Of a DNA stretch of 51,370 nt, positions 9,525 through 19,855 are shown in pieces; positions within the stretch are counted from its first letter, which is position 1; each line of letters starts with the position of its first letter. A program made the translations under genes and the position numbers. Source of the DNA: an uncultured Methylococcaceae bacterium. GTDB taxonomy: Bacteria; Pseudomonadota; Gammaproteobacteria; Methylococcales; Methylomonadaceae. The stretch is taken from the NCBI GenBank assembly GCA_913056195.1, contig CAJXMF010000014.1, forward strand, positions 1 to 51,370. The letters run 5' to 3'. The notes beneath the pieces were generated by a model. The model saw only the letters and a list, made by a program, of their open reading frames with translations. It had not been told where the DNA came from and ran no database searches.

Positions 9525-10166
9525 ATGTCAAGCGTTGCCGTTATTGATTACGGAATGGGCAATCTACATTCGATTGCCAAAGCATTACAACATGCCGATT
9601 CCCGTGTAAAAGTCACCTTAGCTTCCGACTCTGCCAGCATTCTCAAGGCCGACCGGGTCGTTTTTCCCGGCGTCGGCGCTATGCGTGACTGCATGCAGGC
9701 GCTCACTGCAACCGGCCTTGCCGACACCATTATCGAGGCCGCAACAAGCAAGCCTTTCTTAGGGATTTGCCTAGGCATGCAGGCCTTGTTGAGCGATAGC
9801 GAAGAAAACCAGCACACCGATTGCTTAGACCTTATTCCAGGCCATGTTGCCCGCTTTCCACAGAATTTAACAGACACGGCTGGAAATACCTTAAAAATCC
9901 CCCATATGGGCTGGAACCAGGTCAAGCAGGTGAAACACCCTTTATGGCGTCATATTCCAGATAACAGCCGGTTTTATTTTGTGCATAGTTACTATGTCGT
10001 GCCCGATAACCCGGCTCATGTTTTTGGTCGCAGCGAATACCCTGAGCCTTTCGTTTGCGCCATTGGCAAAGATAATCTTTTTGCCGTACAGTTCCATCCT
10101 GAAAAAAGCCAGAAACTCGGCTTACAGTTGCTGGAAAATTTTCTCAACTGGGATGGCAGCCTCTGA
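9525..10166 (+). CDS. hisH: imidazole glycerol phosphate synthase, glutaminase subunit
   Basis: 213 residues from the ATG at 9525. A longer frame runs back inside hisB, but the conserved start [13 protein letters not shown] fixes this ATG. Glutamine amidotransferase triad: C82 ([12 protein letters not shown]), H191 and E193 ([11 protein letters not shown]). It supplies ammonia to His[13 protein letters not shown] and PHMGWNQV are typical HisH segments. It starts 25 bases after hisB with no obvious SD. Confidence 0.96.
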   Translation: MSSVAVIDYGMGNLHSIAKALQHADSRVKVTLASDSASILKADRVVFPGVGAMRDCMQALTATGLADTIIEAATSKPFLGICLGMQALLSDSEENQHTDCLDLIPGHVARFPQNLTDTAGNTLKIPHMGWNQVKQVKHPLWRHIPDNSRFYFVHSYYVVPDNPAHVFGRSEYPEPFVCAIGKDNLFAVQFHPEKSQKLGLQLLENFLNWDGSL

Positions 10167-10197
10167 CTTTTTATATCAAGATTACCGAGACACCGTT

Positions 10198-10935
10198 ATG
10201 TTATTGATTCCCGCTATTGATCTCAAGGAAGGAAAATGCGTTCGCCTGCGTCAGGGCAAAATGGAAGACGATACCGTTTTTTCTGAAGACCCGATCGAAG
10301 TGGCCTCGCGCTGGGTCGAGGCTGGCGCCCGCCGCATCCACCTGGTCGACCTGGACGGGGCATTCGCCGGCAAACCTGTCAATGCCGATATTATTCACGC
10401 CATTGCCGAGCGCTACCCCGATGTACCAGTACAGATTGGCGGCGGCATTCGCGATGAAGATACCATCCAGGAGTATCTGAATGCCGGCGTAGAATATGTC
10501 ATCATCGGCACTAAAGCAGTCAGTGATCCGATGTTTGTACACGATGTGGCCATGGAATTTCCCGGCCATATCATTGTCGGCCTCGATGCGAAAGACGGCA
10601 AGGTCGCGGTCGATGGCTGGTCAAAACTGTCTCGTCACAATGTCATCGACATGGCGCAGAAATTTGAAAACTATGGTGTTGAAGCCATTATTTATACCGA
10701 TATTTCCCGTGATGGCATGATGCAAGGCGTCAATGTCGAAGCCACAGCCCGGCTAGCCCGGGAGATTCGCATCCCGGTCATCGCCTCTGGCGGAATTACC
10801 AATATGAATGATATTCGCGCACTCGGCGAAGCAGCGGAAGATGGCATCATGGGTGCCATCACCGGCCGCGCCATCTACGAAGGCACACTGGATTTTGCCG
10901 AAGCCGAAAAACTGGCGGAAAGTTTTGCGTCATGA
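10198..10935 (+). CDS. hisA: phosphoribosylformimino-AICAR phosphate isomerase
   Basis: 245 residues from the ATG at 10198. A longer frame upstream overlaps hisH and is rejected. (beta/alpha)8 barrel that isomerises ProFAR to PRFAR. The acid/base Asp pair is visible: D8 in [15 protein letters not shown], and the Asp of [11 protein letters not shown]. Phosphate-binding IQIGGGIRD and VIASGGITN are present. The stop overlaps the hisF start by 4 bases (ATGA), so the two are coupled. Confidence 0.97.
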   Translation: MLLIPAIDLKEGKCVRLRQGKMEDDTVFSEDPIEVASRWVEAGARRIHLVDLDGAFAGKPVNADIIHAIAERYPDVPVQIGGGIRDEDTIQEYLNAGVEYVIIGTKAVSDPMFVHDVAMEFPGHIIVGLDAKDGKVAVDGWSKLSRHNVIDMAQKFENYGVEAIIYTDISRDGMMQGVNVEATARLAREIRIPVIASGGITNMNDIRALGEAAEDGIMGAITGRAIYEGTLDFAEAEKLAESFAS

Positions 10936-11705
10936 GTTTAGCCAAACGCATTATCCCGTGCCTCGATGTCGATAACGGCCGTGTCGTCAAAGGGGTGAAA
11001 TTTGTCGATATTCGCGACGCGGGCGATCCTGTCGAAATTGCCCGCCGTTATGATCGCGAAGGCGCAGATGAAATCACTTTCCTCGACATCACCGCCACCC
11101 ACGACAACCGTGACACTATCGTGCATGTCGTCGAACAGGTCGCCAGTGAAGTGTTTATCCCGCTGACCGTCGGTGGCGGCATCCGTAAACTCGATGATAT
11201 TCGCACCATGCTGAACGCCGGTGCCGATAAAGTCGGCATTAACAGCGCCGCCGTGTTCAACCCTGATTTTGTCCGTGAAGCCGCGGAAAAATTCGGCTCG
11301 CAGTGCATCGTCGTCGCTATCGACGCTAAAAAAGTCAGTGCCGAAAACGAAGTGGATCGCTGGGAAATATTTACCCACGGCGGCCGTAAACCAACCGGCA
11401 TCGATGCCATTAAATGGGCCATCAAAATGACCGATTACGGCGCCGGTGAAATCCTGCTGACCAGTATGGATCGTGACGGTACCAAATCCGGCTTTGATCT
11501 GGTGCTGACCCGCACTGTCAGCGAAGCGGTTACCATTCCGGTCATTGCATCCGGTGGCGTCGGCAATCTCGATCACCTGGTTGACGGCATTATTCAAGGT
11601 AAAGCCGATGCCGTCCTGGCGGCCAGTATTTTTCATTTTGCCGAATACAGTATCGAAGAAGCCAAACAACACATGCAAAATAACGGTATTGAGGTCCGTT
11701 TATAA
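10932..11705 (+). CDS. hisF: imidazole glycerol phosphate synthase, cyclase subunit
   Basis: 257 residues. With HisH it converts PRFAR and ammonia to imidazole glycerol phosphate and AICAR. Catalytic Asp residues: D12 in [15 protein letters not shown], and the Asp in [15 protein letters not shown]. Phosphate grips [17 protein letters not shown] and VIASGGVGN are present. Its final codon overlaps hisI (TAATG). Confidence 0.97.
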   Translation: MSLAKRIIPCLDVDNGRVVKGVKFVDIRDAGDPVEIARRYDREGADEITFLDITATHDNRDTIVHVVEQVASEVFIPLTVGGGIRKLDDIRTMLNAGADKVGINSAAVFNPDFVREAAEKFGSQCIVVAIDAKKVSAENEVDRWEIFTHGGRKPTGIDAIKWAIKMTDYGAGEILLTSMDRDGTKSGFDLVLTRTVSEAVTIPVIASGGVGNLDHLVDGIIQGKADAVLAASIFHFAEYSIEEAKQHMQNNGIEVRL

Positions 11706-12103
11706 TGAATACAAGCTGGCTGGATGAGATTCGCTGGAACGACGACGGATTGGTTCCCGTTATTGCACAATCGGCTGAAACCGGCCGTGTCGTGATGTTT
11801 GCCTGGATGAATCGGGAGGCATTGAGTCTAACCGCACAAGACGGCTACGCGGTGTATTGGTCACGCTCGCGGCAAAAACTCTGGCACAAGGGTGAAGAAT
11901 CCGGGCATCGACAAAAAGTACTCGAGATCCGTGTCGACTGTGATAAAGATGTCATCCTGCTTAAAATTGAACAAGAAGGGGGGATTGCCTGTCATACCGG
12001 TCGGGAAAGCTGTTTTTATCACAAACTGACACAGGAGCACTGGGACGCTGTTGATCCGGTTTTAAAAGATCCTGACGTCATTTATCAGAAAAAAATATCT
12101 TAA
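11705..12103 (+). CDS. hisI: phosphoribosyl-AMP cyclohydrolase
   Basis: 132 residues, monofunctional HisI without the HisE pyrophosphohydrolase half. It opens the purine ring of phosphoribosyl-AMP, using zinc and magnesium. Motifs: [30 protein letters not shown], and the metal region [14 protein letters not shown] with [11 protein letters not shown]. The start overlaps the hisF stop by one base. hisE, which often follows, is not in the window; the next gene encodes a membrane protein. Confidence 0.97.
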   Translation: MNTSWLDEIRWNDDGLVPVIAQSAETGRVVMFAWMNREALSLTAQDGYAVYWSRSRQKLWHKGEESGHRQKVLEIRVDCDKDVILLKIEQEGGIACHTGRESCFYHKLTQEHWDAVDPVLKDPDVIYQKKIS

Positions 12104-12106
12104 ATT

Positions 12107-12529
12107 ATGACTATTTCTAAATTAAAGCAATTGTTATCCTTAAAACAAGGCATCAGCACCGTTCACATGGCCATTCTGGCGCTATTGATTCTGGGGGGCT
12201 ACTTTTTATTTTCCGGCAACAATATTGCCTTGTTTGAAGAACCTGTCGATTATAAAGTGACCCAAGCGGTATTACAGGCCCTTAAGACCCAAAACCAGGA
12301 TAAAAAACTGGAATACGACGAATCTCAACCCATTATCAAGTCACTCGAAAAACCTTTAAGGGATTTTGAATACAACCTAAACAAGAACCATACCCGTGCC
12401 ATGGGCTATTTAATCGTCATAAAACAGCGCTTTAAATATCTACGCTACAAAGACCTCGACACCTCCGCGGCAGAAAAAATCGTACTCGACGCCGCTGACC
12501 AGGCTAATCTCTCGTTAAAAAAAGAGTGA
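12107..12529 (+). CDS. small membrane-anchored protein of unknown function
   Basis: 140 residues, not recognised. One transmembrane segment near residues 19-37 (VHMAILALLILGGYFLFSG), a short basic N-terminus, then a charged, probably helical region of about 100 residues (YKVTQAVLQALKTQNQDKKL; KHTRAMGYLIVIKQRF-like middle). The topology suggests a cytosolic N-terminus and a periplasmic C-terminal domain. It begins 3 bases after hisI and ends 15 bases before priA, so it is probably co-transcribed with both. It occupies the place where hisE often lies, but shows no resemblance to HisE (no E-x-x-E/D motifs). Confidence 0.75.
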   Translation: MTISKLKQLLSLKQGISTVHMAILALLILGGYFLFSGNNIALFEEPVDYKVTQAVLQALKTQNQDKKLEYDESQPIIKSLEKPLRDFEYNLNKNHTRAMGYLIVIKQRFKYLRYKDLDTSAAEKIVLDAADQANLSLKKE

Positions 12530-12544
12530 GCTTCTTCGTAACGC

Positions 12545-14767
12545 ATGGCTGATAACGCCCAGACACCGGCGTCTATTGCGCGTATTGCCATCCCCGTCCC
12601 GTTAAACCGGCTGTTCGATTACCGTTTGCCCTCAGAATTTGAGCCGTCAACGCTCAAACCGGGCATGCGGATACGTGTTCCCTTTGGCCGAACGCATAAA
12701 ATCGGCATCCTGCTTGCTGTTGAGAAAGACAGCGACATCCCCGCGCATCGTCTGAAAGACATTGCCGAAATTTTAGATAGGCAGCCCATTTTATCGCATC
12801 AACACATCCGCCTGCTCAAATGGGCGAGTCGCTACTACCATCATCCCATCGGCGAAGTCTTTCAAACCGCATTGCCATTAGCCCTGCGCAAAGGCAAACC
12901 GGCTAAAATCTCCTCTGAAAAATATTATCGCTTAACCGAAGCCGGACAGAACACCGCCCCGGAAACACTTAAGCGCGCCAAACGCCAACACGCCCTGCTG
13001 TGCTGGCTTCAGCAAAACAAGGCTATTGTCAGCACCCAGCAATTACGCGACTGGCATAGCAACTGGCGCCCTGTACTTAAAGGTCTGATCGACAAACAAC
13101 TGGTTGAAGCCAGCGCCACCCCTCCCGCGTCGAATAAACATCTTCTAAATCAGACCGCTTTAAAACCAAATGCCGAACAACAATATGCCATCGACCGCAT
13201 CTGCCAAAAACTTGATGCATTTCAGGCCTATTTGCTCGAAGGCGTAACCGGCAGCGGTAAAACCGAGGTCTATCTACAGGTGATTGAGCAGGTTCTTAAA
13301 CAGCAACGGCAGGTGCTGGTGTTATTGCCGGAAATCACCCTGACACCGCAATTGGAGCAACGTTTTCGCCAGCGCTTCAATGTGCCTGTTGTCTCCAGCC
13401 ATTCGCGCATGAGCGATAACGAACGACTGAACGCCTGGCTGAAAATGCGCAGTGGCGACGCCGCTATTCTGCTCGGCACACGCTCGGCGCTCTTTACGCC
13501 GCTTAAAAATCCCGGCCTTATCATTCTGGATGAGGAACATGACAGCGCTTTCAAACAACAGGAAGGCTTCCGCTTTTCCAGCCGCGATGTTGCCCTGGTA
13601 CAAGCACGCAATCTAAGCATTCCAATCCTGTTAGGCTCCGCCACGCCGTCGCTGGAGAGCCTGTATAACGTACGCCGGGGCCGTCTGCAATTATTGACGT
13701 TACCGGCACGTGCCGGATCGGCCCAAAAACCGTCCTTTCAACTGCTCGATGTGCGCAACAAGAAAATGCAGGACGGTTTGTCCGCCATGTTAGTGCACGA
13801 AATCGAACAAACCCTGGCCAAACAGGAACAAGTGCTGCTGTTTTTAAATCGCCGGGGGTTTGCACCGGTACAAATGTGCCACAGTTGCGGCTATGTGTCC
13901 CGCTGCCAGCGTTGCGATGCCAATATGGTCATTCACTTTAGCGACAACACCTTGCGCTGCCACCACTGTGGCCGGGAACAGGCGTTGAATATGACCTGCC
14001 CGGCCTGCAAAGCGGCACAATTACAGGCCATCGGCCGCGGCACCGAACGGGTTGAACAAACCCTGAAGCAACTGTTTCCAGACAAAACCATCATTCGCCT
14101 GGATCGTGACAGCACCCAACGCAAAGGTACATTGGAAAATTATTTGTCCCAAATCAATCAAGGCCAGGCTGATATTATTCTGGGGACGCAAATGTTGGCG
14201 AAAGGCCACCATTTCCCCAATGTCACGCTGGTGGCGATTCTCGATGTCGATAGCGGCCTGTTCAGCATTGATTTTCATAGCGCCGAAAAAATGGCGCAAA
14301 TGATTATTCAAGTTGCCGGACGCGCAGGCCGCGCCGAAAAACCCGGCAAAGTCTTGCTGCAAACACATCACCCCGACCATCCGTTACTGGTCACCATCTT
14401 GAAACAGGGTTATCCGGCGTTTGCCGAAGCCGCTTTATCCGAGCGCCAGCAAGCCGGCCTTCCACCCTACAGTTTTCAGGCGCTATTGCGGGTACAAGCC
14501 GGCAATACACACGCCCCGCAGCACTTTCTGCACGAACTGGTCGATCGACTTCGCCCCGACATGCCGGACGATGTGTTGATTTTAGGCCCGGTACCTGCGC
14601 CCATGGCCCGAAAGGCCGGCCAATTTCGCTATCAGCTGTTATTACAAAGCGCCCAGCGGAAAGCCTTGCATAAGCTATTAGACACATTGATCCTGAGCAT
14701 TGAATCCTTAAAATCCGCCCACAAGATTCGCTGGTCGCTGGATGTCGACCCGGTCAGCCTTTATTAG
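12545..14767 (+). CDS. priA: primosomal protein N' (replication restart helicase)
   Basis: 740 residues, full length. A 3'-5' superfamily-2 helicase that reloads the replisome at stalled forks. N-terminal 3'BD domain (RIAIPVPLNRLFDYRLP). Walker A GVTGSGKTEVYLQ lies near residue 234 and the DEEH box LDEEHDSAFKQQ near 328, followed by LGSATPSLESL. The zinc cysteines are present in four pairs: CHSCGYVSRCQRCD, CHHCG and CPAC. The helicase C domain carries LGTQMLAKGHHFPNVTLV and QVAGRAGRAEKPG. Start ATG at 12545, 15 bases after the preceding gene. Confidence 0.97.
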   Translation: MADNAQTPASIARIAIPVPLNRLFDYRLPSEFEPSTLKPGMRIRVPFGRTHKIGILLAVEKDSDIPAHRLKDIAEILDRQPILSHQHIRLLKWASRYYHHPIGEVFQTALPLALRKGKPAKISSEKYYRLTEAGQNTAPETLKRAKRQHALLCWLQQNKAIVSTQQLRDWHSNWRPVLKGLIDKQLVEASATPPASNKHLLNQTALKPNAEQQYAIDRICQKLDAFQAYLLEGVTGSGKTEVYLQVIEQVLKQQRQVLVLLPEITLTPQLEQRFRQRFNVPVVSSHSRMSDNERLNAWLKMRSGDAAILLGTRSALFTPLKNPGLIILDEEHDSAFKQQEGFRFSSRDVALVQARNLSIPILLGSATPSLESLYNVRRGRLQLLTLPARAGSAQKPSFQLLDVRNKKMQDGLSAMLVHEIEQTLAKQEQVLLFLNRRGFAPVQMCHSCGYVSRCQRCDANMVIHFSDNTLRCHHCGREQALNMTCPACKAAQLQAIGRGTERVEQTLKQLFPDKTIIRLDRDSTQRKGTLENYLSQINQGQADIILGTQMLAKGHHFPNVTLVAILDVDSGLFSIDFHSAEKMAQMIIQVAGRAGRAEKPGKVLLQTHHPDHPLLVTILKQGYPAFAEAALSERQQAGLPPYSFQALLRVQAGNTHAPQHFLHELVDRLRPDMPDDVLILGPVPAPMARKAGQFRYQLLLQSAQRKALHKLLDTLILSIESLKSAHKIRWSLDVDPVSLY

Positions 14768-14869
14768 TCCAGCCGATTCATGGATAATAAGCGGTTATTT
14801 GTATTTTCCCGGATCAGGGCATTAGCCATTCGCGGTTATCCTGACTCGCCAACCTTTATATAAAAAACC

Positions 14870-16627
14870 ATGAAACAAACCCTGGAAGCTCTGCTTGAAC
14901 AGGCACTTGATGATTTGAAATCACAGGCCGTTGTCCCTCAAGATTTAACCCTGAAGCCGAGTGTTGAACGGACACGTGATCCCCAGCATGGCGATTTTGC
15001 CACCAATCTGGCCATGATGCTGGCAAAACCCTGCAAAAGCAATCCGCGCCAACTGGCTGAACAACTGATTGCGGCGCTGCCTCAGGATGAACGCATCGAA
15101 AAAGTAGAGATCGCAGGCCCGGGCTTTATCAATGTTTATCTGAACAGCACCGCTCAGTTTGATGTAGTGCAGCAGATTCATGGCGCCGGCCAGCGCTACG
15201 GCCTGAGCCAAATCGGTGCGGGGAAAAAAGTGCAGGTTGAATTTGTCTCGGCCAACCCGACCGGCCCTTTACACGTCGGCCATGGCCGTGGCGCCGCCTA
15301 TGGTTCCGCCGTCGCGGATTTACTGGAAGCGGTCGGTTTCGAGGTCGAACGTGAATATTATGTCAATGATGCCGGCCGGCAAATGGATATTCTGGCAACC
15401 AGCATCTGGCTGCGCTATCTGGGAGAATGTGGCGAAGCGGTACCCTTTCCGAGCAACGGTTATCGCGGTGAATATGTGCGCGAAATCGCCGTGCAGATGC
15501 ATAACAGCGTCGGCAATGACTATCGCCGCCCGGCTGAATTGATTCTTGAAGATATTCCCGCCGATGAACCCCAGGGCGGCGATAAGGAAAAACATATCGA
15601 CGCCTTGATCGAGCGTATGCAGACCTTGCTGGGATCACAATACGACGATGTATTTCAAGCCGGCCTGAAACACATTCTGGAAGATATTCGGCAGGATTTG
15701 GAAGAATTTGGCGTCAGCTATCAAAACTGGTTTTCTGAACGCACACTGATGGATTCCGGCGCGGTTGAAAACGCCTTGCAAAAACTGGATGAGGCCGGTT
15801 TTCTATACGAAAAGGAAGGCGCAAAATGGTTTGCCTCCAGCAAACTTGGCGACGAAAAAGACCGCGTCGTGGTGCGTGAAAACGGCCAGACAACCTATTT
15901 CGCCTCAGACATCGCCTACCACTTGAACAAGCTGGAACGCGGCTACGATGAAATCATCAATATCTGGGGTGCCGACCACCACGGCTACATTCCACGGGTA
16001 CGCGCGGCATTGAAGGCGCTGGGCGGCGATAACAGCAAGCTTAAAATCCTGCTGGTACAATTTGCTATTTTATGGCGAGGTGAGGAAAAAGTACCGATGT
16101 CCACCCGTGCCGGTGAATTTGTGACCTTGCGCCAGCTCCGTAACGAAGTTGGCAAAGATGCCGCACGATTTTTCTATGTCATGCGAAAATCTGAGCAGCA
16201 CATGGATTTTGACCTGAAACTGGCAACCTCGAAAAGCAACGAAAACCCGGTGTATTATGTACAATATGCCCATGCACGGGTATGCAGTGTGCTGCGACAA
16301 CTGGATGAAAAAAACCTGCCGCGCAACATAACACTCGGTATGGAAAACCTGAATCGCTTATCCGAAGACCATGAATCGGCACTCTTGACAAGCCTGGCAA
16401 AATATCCTGAAGTTTTAAAACGGGCGGCCCTGCAACACGAGCCCCACCAACTGATTCATTATTTGCGTGAACTGGCCAATCATTTCCATACTTATTACAA
16501 TGCCCATCAATTTCTGGTGGACGATGCGGCCTTACGTGATGCCCGACTGAATCTGATTTGTGCCGTCAGACAAGTCCTGGCGAATGGGTTAAGCCTGTTG
16601 AAAATCAATACCCCTGAGGCCATGTAA
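14870..16627 (+). CDS. argS: arginyl-tRNA synthetase
   Basis: 585 residues, class-I synthetase charging tRNA-Arg. The HIGH motif appears as HVGH (residues 135-138) within [20 protein letters not shown] equivalent is degenerate ([13 protein letters not shown]), as is normal for ArgRS. The N-terminal Add-1 domain (about 1-110) and the DALR-type anticodon-binding C-terminus are present. About 100 bases separate it from priA, enough for its own promoter. Its stop overlaps the next gene by one base (TAATG). Confidence 0.97.
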   Translation: MKQTLEALLEQALDDLKSQAVVPQDLTLKPSVERTRDPQHGDFATNLAMMLAKPCKSNPRQLAEQLIAALPQDERIEKVEIAGPGFINVYLNSTAQFDVVQQIHGAGQRYGLSQIGAGKKVQVEFVSANPTGPLHVGHGRGAAYGSAVADLLEAVGFEVEREYYVNDAGRQMDILATSIWLRYLGECGEAVPFPSNGYRGEYVREIAVQMHNSVGNDYRRPAELILEDIPADEPQGGDKEKHIDALIERMQTLLGSQYDDVFQAGLKHILEDIRQDLEEFGVSYQNWFSERTLMDSGAVENALQKLDEAGFLYEKEGAKWFASSKLGDEKDRVVVRENGQTTYFASDIAYHLNKLERGYDEIINIWGADHHGYIPRVRAALKALGGDNSKLKILLVQFAILWRGEEKVPMSTRAGEFVTLRQLRNEVGKDAARFFYVMRKSEQHMDFDLKLATSKSNENPVYYVQYAHARVCSVLRQLDEKNLPRNITLGMENLNRLSEDHESALLTSLAKYPEVLKRAALQHEPHQLIHYLRELANHFHTYYNAHQFLVDDAALRDARLNLICAVRQVLANGLSLLKINTPEAM

Positions 16628-17193
16628 TGCCGAGAGACTACAAACACCGCGCACAACCGAAAAAATCCCGCAGCAAACAGGCGCCACCCAAGGTATCCTG
16701 GTGGAAATGGCTGCTGGTCCTCGTGTTAATCGCGGCGTTTGTCGGTTTTCTTATGTTTTTAAGAACATCGACACCGGCATCGGAAACCCGCGCCACCGCG
16801 CCGCATCAGGCGGCAAAAAAGCCAAAGCCCAAACCCAAAAAGCCGGTCAAGAAAAAGGAAAAACCGCATTTTGAATTTTATACCCGGCTGCCGAAAGAAA
16901 CCGTGGTCACCGATTATGAAATCAAAACCCGCGTGCGCGAGGAACGTGTCGGCAAAGCCAAAAAAGCACAGTATCTGATTCAGGCCGGCTCTTTCAAGAA
17001 GTTTTCGGATGCCGACAAGCGCCGTGCGCAACTGGCCTTGATGGGCTTTGAATCCCGTATCGAAAAAGCCCGTGTCGGCAACACCGTCTGGCATCGGGTC
17101 AAACTCGGCCCCTTTTCCCGCCCCTCCGCCGTCGCAACCGTTCAAGCCCGCCTGAAAAAAGCCGGTATCGATGTCATTATTACCGAGAAATAA
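16627..17193 (+). CDS. SPOR-domain inner-membrane protein (FtsN-like)
   Basis: 188 residues. Basic cytosolic N-terminus, one transmembrane helix (about residues 25-45, WWKWLLVLVLIAAFVGFLMFL), a Pro/Lys-rich linker (KKPKPKPKKPVKKKEKP), and a C-terminal SPOR domain (about 113-186, YLIQAGSFKKFSDADKRRAQ to VQARLKKAGID). SPOR domains bind denuded glycan strands at the division septum. The architecture is that of FtsN, and a coupling to argS is a recurrent arrangement in gammaproteobacteria. Shorter than enteric FtsN; the essential cytosolic and periplasmic motifs of FtsN could not be confirmed. Confidence 0.85.
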   Translation: MPRDYKHRAQPKKSRSKQAPPKVSWWKWLLVLVLIAAFVGFLMFLRTSTPASETRATAPHQAAKKPKPKPKKPVKKKEKPHFEFYTRLPKETVVTDYEIKTRVREERVGKAKKAQYLIQAGSFKKFSDADKRRAQLALMGFESRIEKARVGNTVWHRVKLGPFSRPSAVATVQARLKKAGIDVIITEK

Positions 17194-17204
17194 TGCAGCT
17201 GGGT

Positions 17205-17441
17205 TCACTTACGTTTAGGCGGCACCGGATCATGCCCATGCCCGCCCCAGGGCTGGCAGCGCAGTAGACGTTTCAGTGCCAACCAACTGCCATAAAAAGG
17301 CCCATGCCGCTTCAAAGCCTGCAACGCATATTCCGAGCAGGTGGGTTGATAGCGGCAACTCGGTGGAAAAAATGGCGAGATGACGAGCTGATAAAATCGG
17401 ACGATTTTAATGAACAGCCATTGCAGGGCTTTCGTAATCAT
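17205..17441 (-). CDS. yidD: membrane protein insertion efficiency factor YidD
   Basis: 78 residues from the ATG at 17439-17441. An upstream extension of the frame runs inside bioA and is rejected. The family signature is clear: [37 protein letters not shown] and [13 protein letters not shown], including the conserved cysteines. YidD is a small membrane-associated protein aiding YidC-dependent insertion. The start codon lies one base beyond the bioA stop, so it is the last gene of sua5-bioA-yidD. In most relatives yidD sits between rnpA and yidC; here that place (25747-25999) is empty, so this is a relocated copy. Confidence 0.93.
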   Translation of the reverse strand: MITKALQWLFIKIVRFYQLVISPFFPPSCRYQPTCSEYALQALKRHGPFYGSWLALKRLLRCQPWGGHGHDPVPPKRK

Positions 17442-17442
17442 C

Positions 17443-18717
17443 TCAGGCAATACTCCGGAATAAGGCCTGACACACCGTATCGAGCTGATCATCGGCCATA
17501 ATATAAGGCGGCATGGTGTAAAGCAAACGACCAAAAGGCCGCAGCCACACGCCCTCTTCAACCAGACGGCTTTGAATCTTATCAACATCCAGCACCTGTT
17601 TCATTTCCACCACGCCGATGGCGCCTAACACACGTACATCGGCCACATTCGGCAGCTCCCGGCACGGTGCCAGCCCTTTTATCAAGCCGTCTTCAATGCG
17701 CTGAACCGCCTGCTGCCAATCTGATTCCAACAATATGTCGATACTGGCACAGGCCACTCGGCAGGCCAGCGGATTGGCCATAAACGTCGGCCCATGCATA
17801 AAGCAGTGTGCTTCACTTTCTGCAATTTGTTGGCTGATGGCGCGGGTCGTCAAGGTCGCCGCCAATGTCATATAACCGCCTGTCAATGCCTTACCCAGAC
17901 ATAATAAATCCGGGGTAATCCCGGCGTACTCACAGGCCAGCAAACGACCACTGCGCCCGAATCCTGTGGCGATTTCATCGGCAATCAGCAAGACCTGGTA
18001 GTCATCGCACAATCGCCTGATTTCACGCAAATATTGGGGATGATAAAACCACATGCCCCCTGCGCCCTGCACAATGGGCTCCAGAATCACGGCGGCTATG
18101 TGTTGATGATTTTGCTGCAACAGTCGGGCAAAGTCCTCTATCGCCTCGGCCTGCCAGTCCTGATGGAAACGGATTTCAGGACGTGGGGCAAAAAAATGCT
18201 GTGGCAACACGCCAGTAAACAAATGGTGCATACCATTTTCCGGGTCACACACCGACATCGCGCCAAAGGTATCGCCATGATAGCCGCCCTTGAGGGCTAA
18301 AAATCGGTGTTTTTCACCCTTACCCTGCGCCTGCCAGTATTGAATCGCCATTTTTAACGCGACCTCGACACTGACTGACCCCGAATCGGCCAAAAAAACC
18401 TGATCCAGTGCGGATGGGGTGATGTGTAGCAAGCGCTTGACCAGTTCCGCCGCCGGCTCGTGGGTCAGGCCACCGAACATCACATGCGCCATGTTCTCGA
18501 TTTGCGCATGTGCAGCCTGATTCAAACGTGGATGATTATAGCCATGAATGACCGACCACCACGACGACATACCATCAATCAAACGGCGACCATCGGTCAA
18601 GGTTAAATAGACACCCTCGGCAGAGGCGATTGGATATGGCTCAGGCTCGGCTGGAATCGCCGTGTAAGGATGCCAGATATGCTGTCTATCCAGCGCCAGT
18701 AAAGCTTCTGTCTTCAT
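17443..18717 (-). CDS. bioA: adenosylmethionine-8-amino-7-oxononanoate aminotransferase
   Basis: 424 residues, class-III PLP aminotransferase making 7,8-diaminopelargonate (DAPA) for biotin, with S-adenosylmethionine as amino donor. BioA signatures: IWHPYTAI at the N-terminus, [33 protein letters not shown]247 in [13 protein letters not shown], and PLP lysine K276 in [12 protein letters not shown]. The start overlaps the sua5 stop (ATGA). Other biotin genes are absent from the window. Confidence 0.97.
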   Translation of the reverse strand: MKTEALLALDRQHIWHPYTAIPAEPEPYPIASAEGVYLTLTDGRRLIDGMSSWWSVIHGYNHPRLNQAAHAQIENMAHVMFGGLTHEPAAELVKRLLHITPSALDQVFLADSGSVSVEVALKMAIQYWQAQGKGEKHRFLALKGGYHGDTFGAMSVCDPENGMHHLFTGVLPQHFFAPRPEIRFHQDWQAEAIEDFARLLQQNHQHIAAVILEPIVQGAGGMWFYHPQYLREIRRLCDDYQVLLIADEIATGFGRSGRLLACEYAGITPDLLCLGKALTGGYMTLAATLTTRAISQQIAESEAHCFMHGPTFMANPLACRVACASIDILLESDWQQAVQRIEDGLIKGLAPCRELPNVADVRVLGAIGVVEMKQVLDVDKIQSRLVEEGVWLRPFGRLLYTMPPYIMADDQLDTVCQALFRSIA

Positions 18718-19721
18718 ACGCGGGCTGCCGCAGTTGCTTTGCGCAAGCGATCATTGACCGCCAACCAGTTTTCATCATCCGGCACCGCATCAACCAGAAT
18801 GGTATCCAGGCCCAGCTGATCCAACTGCCGCAATGCCACATACAAGTCATGCGCATAAGCGACAGGATCGTCAGGCATTTTTTGCAGATAGACCCGGCCT
18901 TCGTCCTGAGGATAATCGCGGCAGCTTAAAATGCCCACACGACGCTTTTCGGCCAAACACTGTTCAAGATGGTGTAATAATTCCGACTGTGTGCATAACA
19001 CACTGGGCGTTTCCGGTGCATAATGCAACGCCAATGTGCCCGGCGCGCGCGTTTCAACGCGGCTGGGAAAGCAAACTTTCTGCCCGATAACGTCGGCAAT
19101 TTGTTCCGCTGTAATATGTCCTGGCCGCAAAATCTGTGGCTCGCGCCCGCTTAAATTGACAATGGTCGATTCCAGACCGACACGGCAGTTGCCGCCATCC
19201 AGAATCAACTCGATGCGATCGCCAATTTCTGACAAGACATGCGCCGCCTGCGTCGGACTGACATGGTTGAAACGATTGGCCGATGGCGCCGCAATACCGC
19301 CACCAAACTGTCGCAACAAAGCCAGCGCCAGCGGGTTGTCCGGAATACGTAAGGCGATGGTTTGTTGGCCGCCGGTCACCGCTAACGGCACATCGGGATG
19401 CCTGGGCAAAATCATCGCTAATGGCCCGGGCCAGAATTGTTCTGCCAACTGCCAGGCCACATCGGGAATAGCCTGCGCCCATTGCGTCAATTGCGACGCT
19501 GCAGCCAGATGCACAATCAAGGGATGATTGGTCGGCCGCTGTTTCACTGCAAAAATTCGCCGCACGGCAGCCGGATTACACGCATCTGCACCTAAGCCAT
19601 ACACGGTCTCGGTGGGAAAAGCGACCAATCCACCCCGTTTGAGAATATCTACCGCATCGCCAAGCGCCTCTTCGCCCGCAACTCGGGCTTGCTCTGCCAT
19701 CATAATTTTACGACGTATCAA
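18714..19721 (-). CDS. tsaC2: L-threonylcarbamoyladenylate synthase, Sua5 type
   Basis: 335 residues. It makes threonylcarbamoyl-AMP from threonine, bicarbonate and ATP for the tRNA modification t6A. The N-terminal YrdC domain (about 15-205) carries GGLVAFPTETVYGLGADA and KQRPTNHPLIVH, with SANRFNHVSPTQAAHV and STIVNLSGREPQILRPG. A linker and a C-terminal Sua5 domain (about 235-335) make it the long form and not the short TsaC. Three in-frame ATGs lie close together (19721, 19703, 19700), so the true start is uncertain by 7 residues. Followed by bioA and yidD. Confidence 0.94.
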   Translation of the reverse strand: MIRRKIMMAEQARVAGEEALGDAVDILKRGGLVAFPTETVYGLGADACNPAAVRRIFAVKQRPTNHPLIVHLAAASQLTQWAQAIPDVAWQLAEQFWPGPLAMILPRHPDVPLAVTGGQQTIALRIPDNPLALALLRQFGGGIAAPSANRFNHVSPTQAAHVLSEIGDRIELILDGGNCRVGLESTIVNLSGREPQILRPGHITAEQIADVIGQKVCFPSRVETRAPGTLALHYAPETPSVLCTQSELLHHLEQCLAEKRRVGILSCRDYPQDEGRVYLQKMPDDPVAYAHDLYVALRQLDQLGLDTILVDAVPDDENWLAVNDRLRKATAAARV

Positions 19722-19855
19722 AATGCGTGATTATAACATTTCCCCTTGCTAAAGCAGGTCCGCATAATACCATCTCTTCAATTAGAAATATTGTGCTGCA
19801 AATTCGGCCTAAACTGTGTTACAAATAGACTAAACAAGTCAATGGGAGCCAGCTG

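Noticed and set aside
10938..11678. 246-residue minus-strand frame opposite hisF
   Set aside because: Antisense shadow with repeated low-complexity Gly/Asp/Phe pattern; hisF is certain.
12107..12529. A divergent hisE
   Set aside because: It has a transmembrane helix and lacks the acidic metal motifs of HisE.
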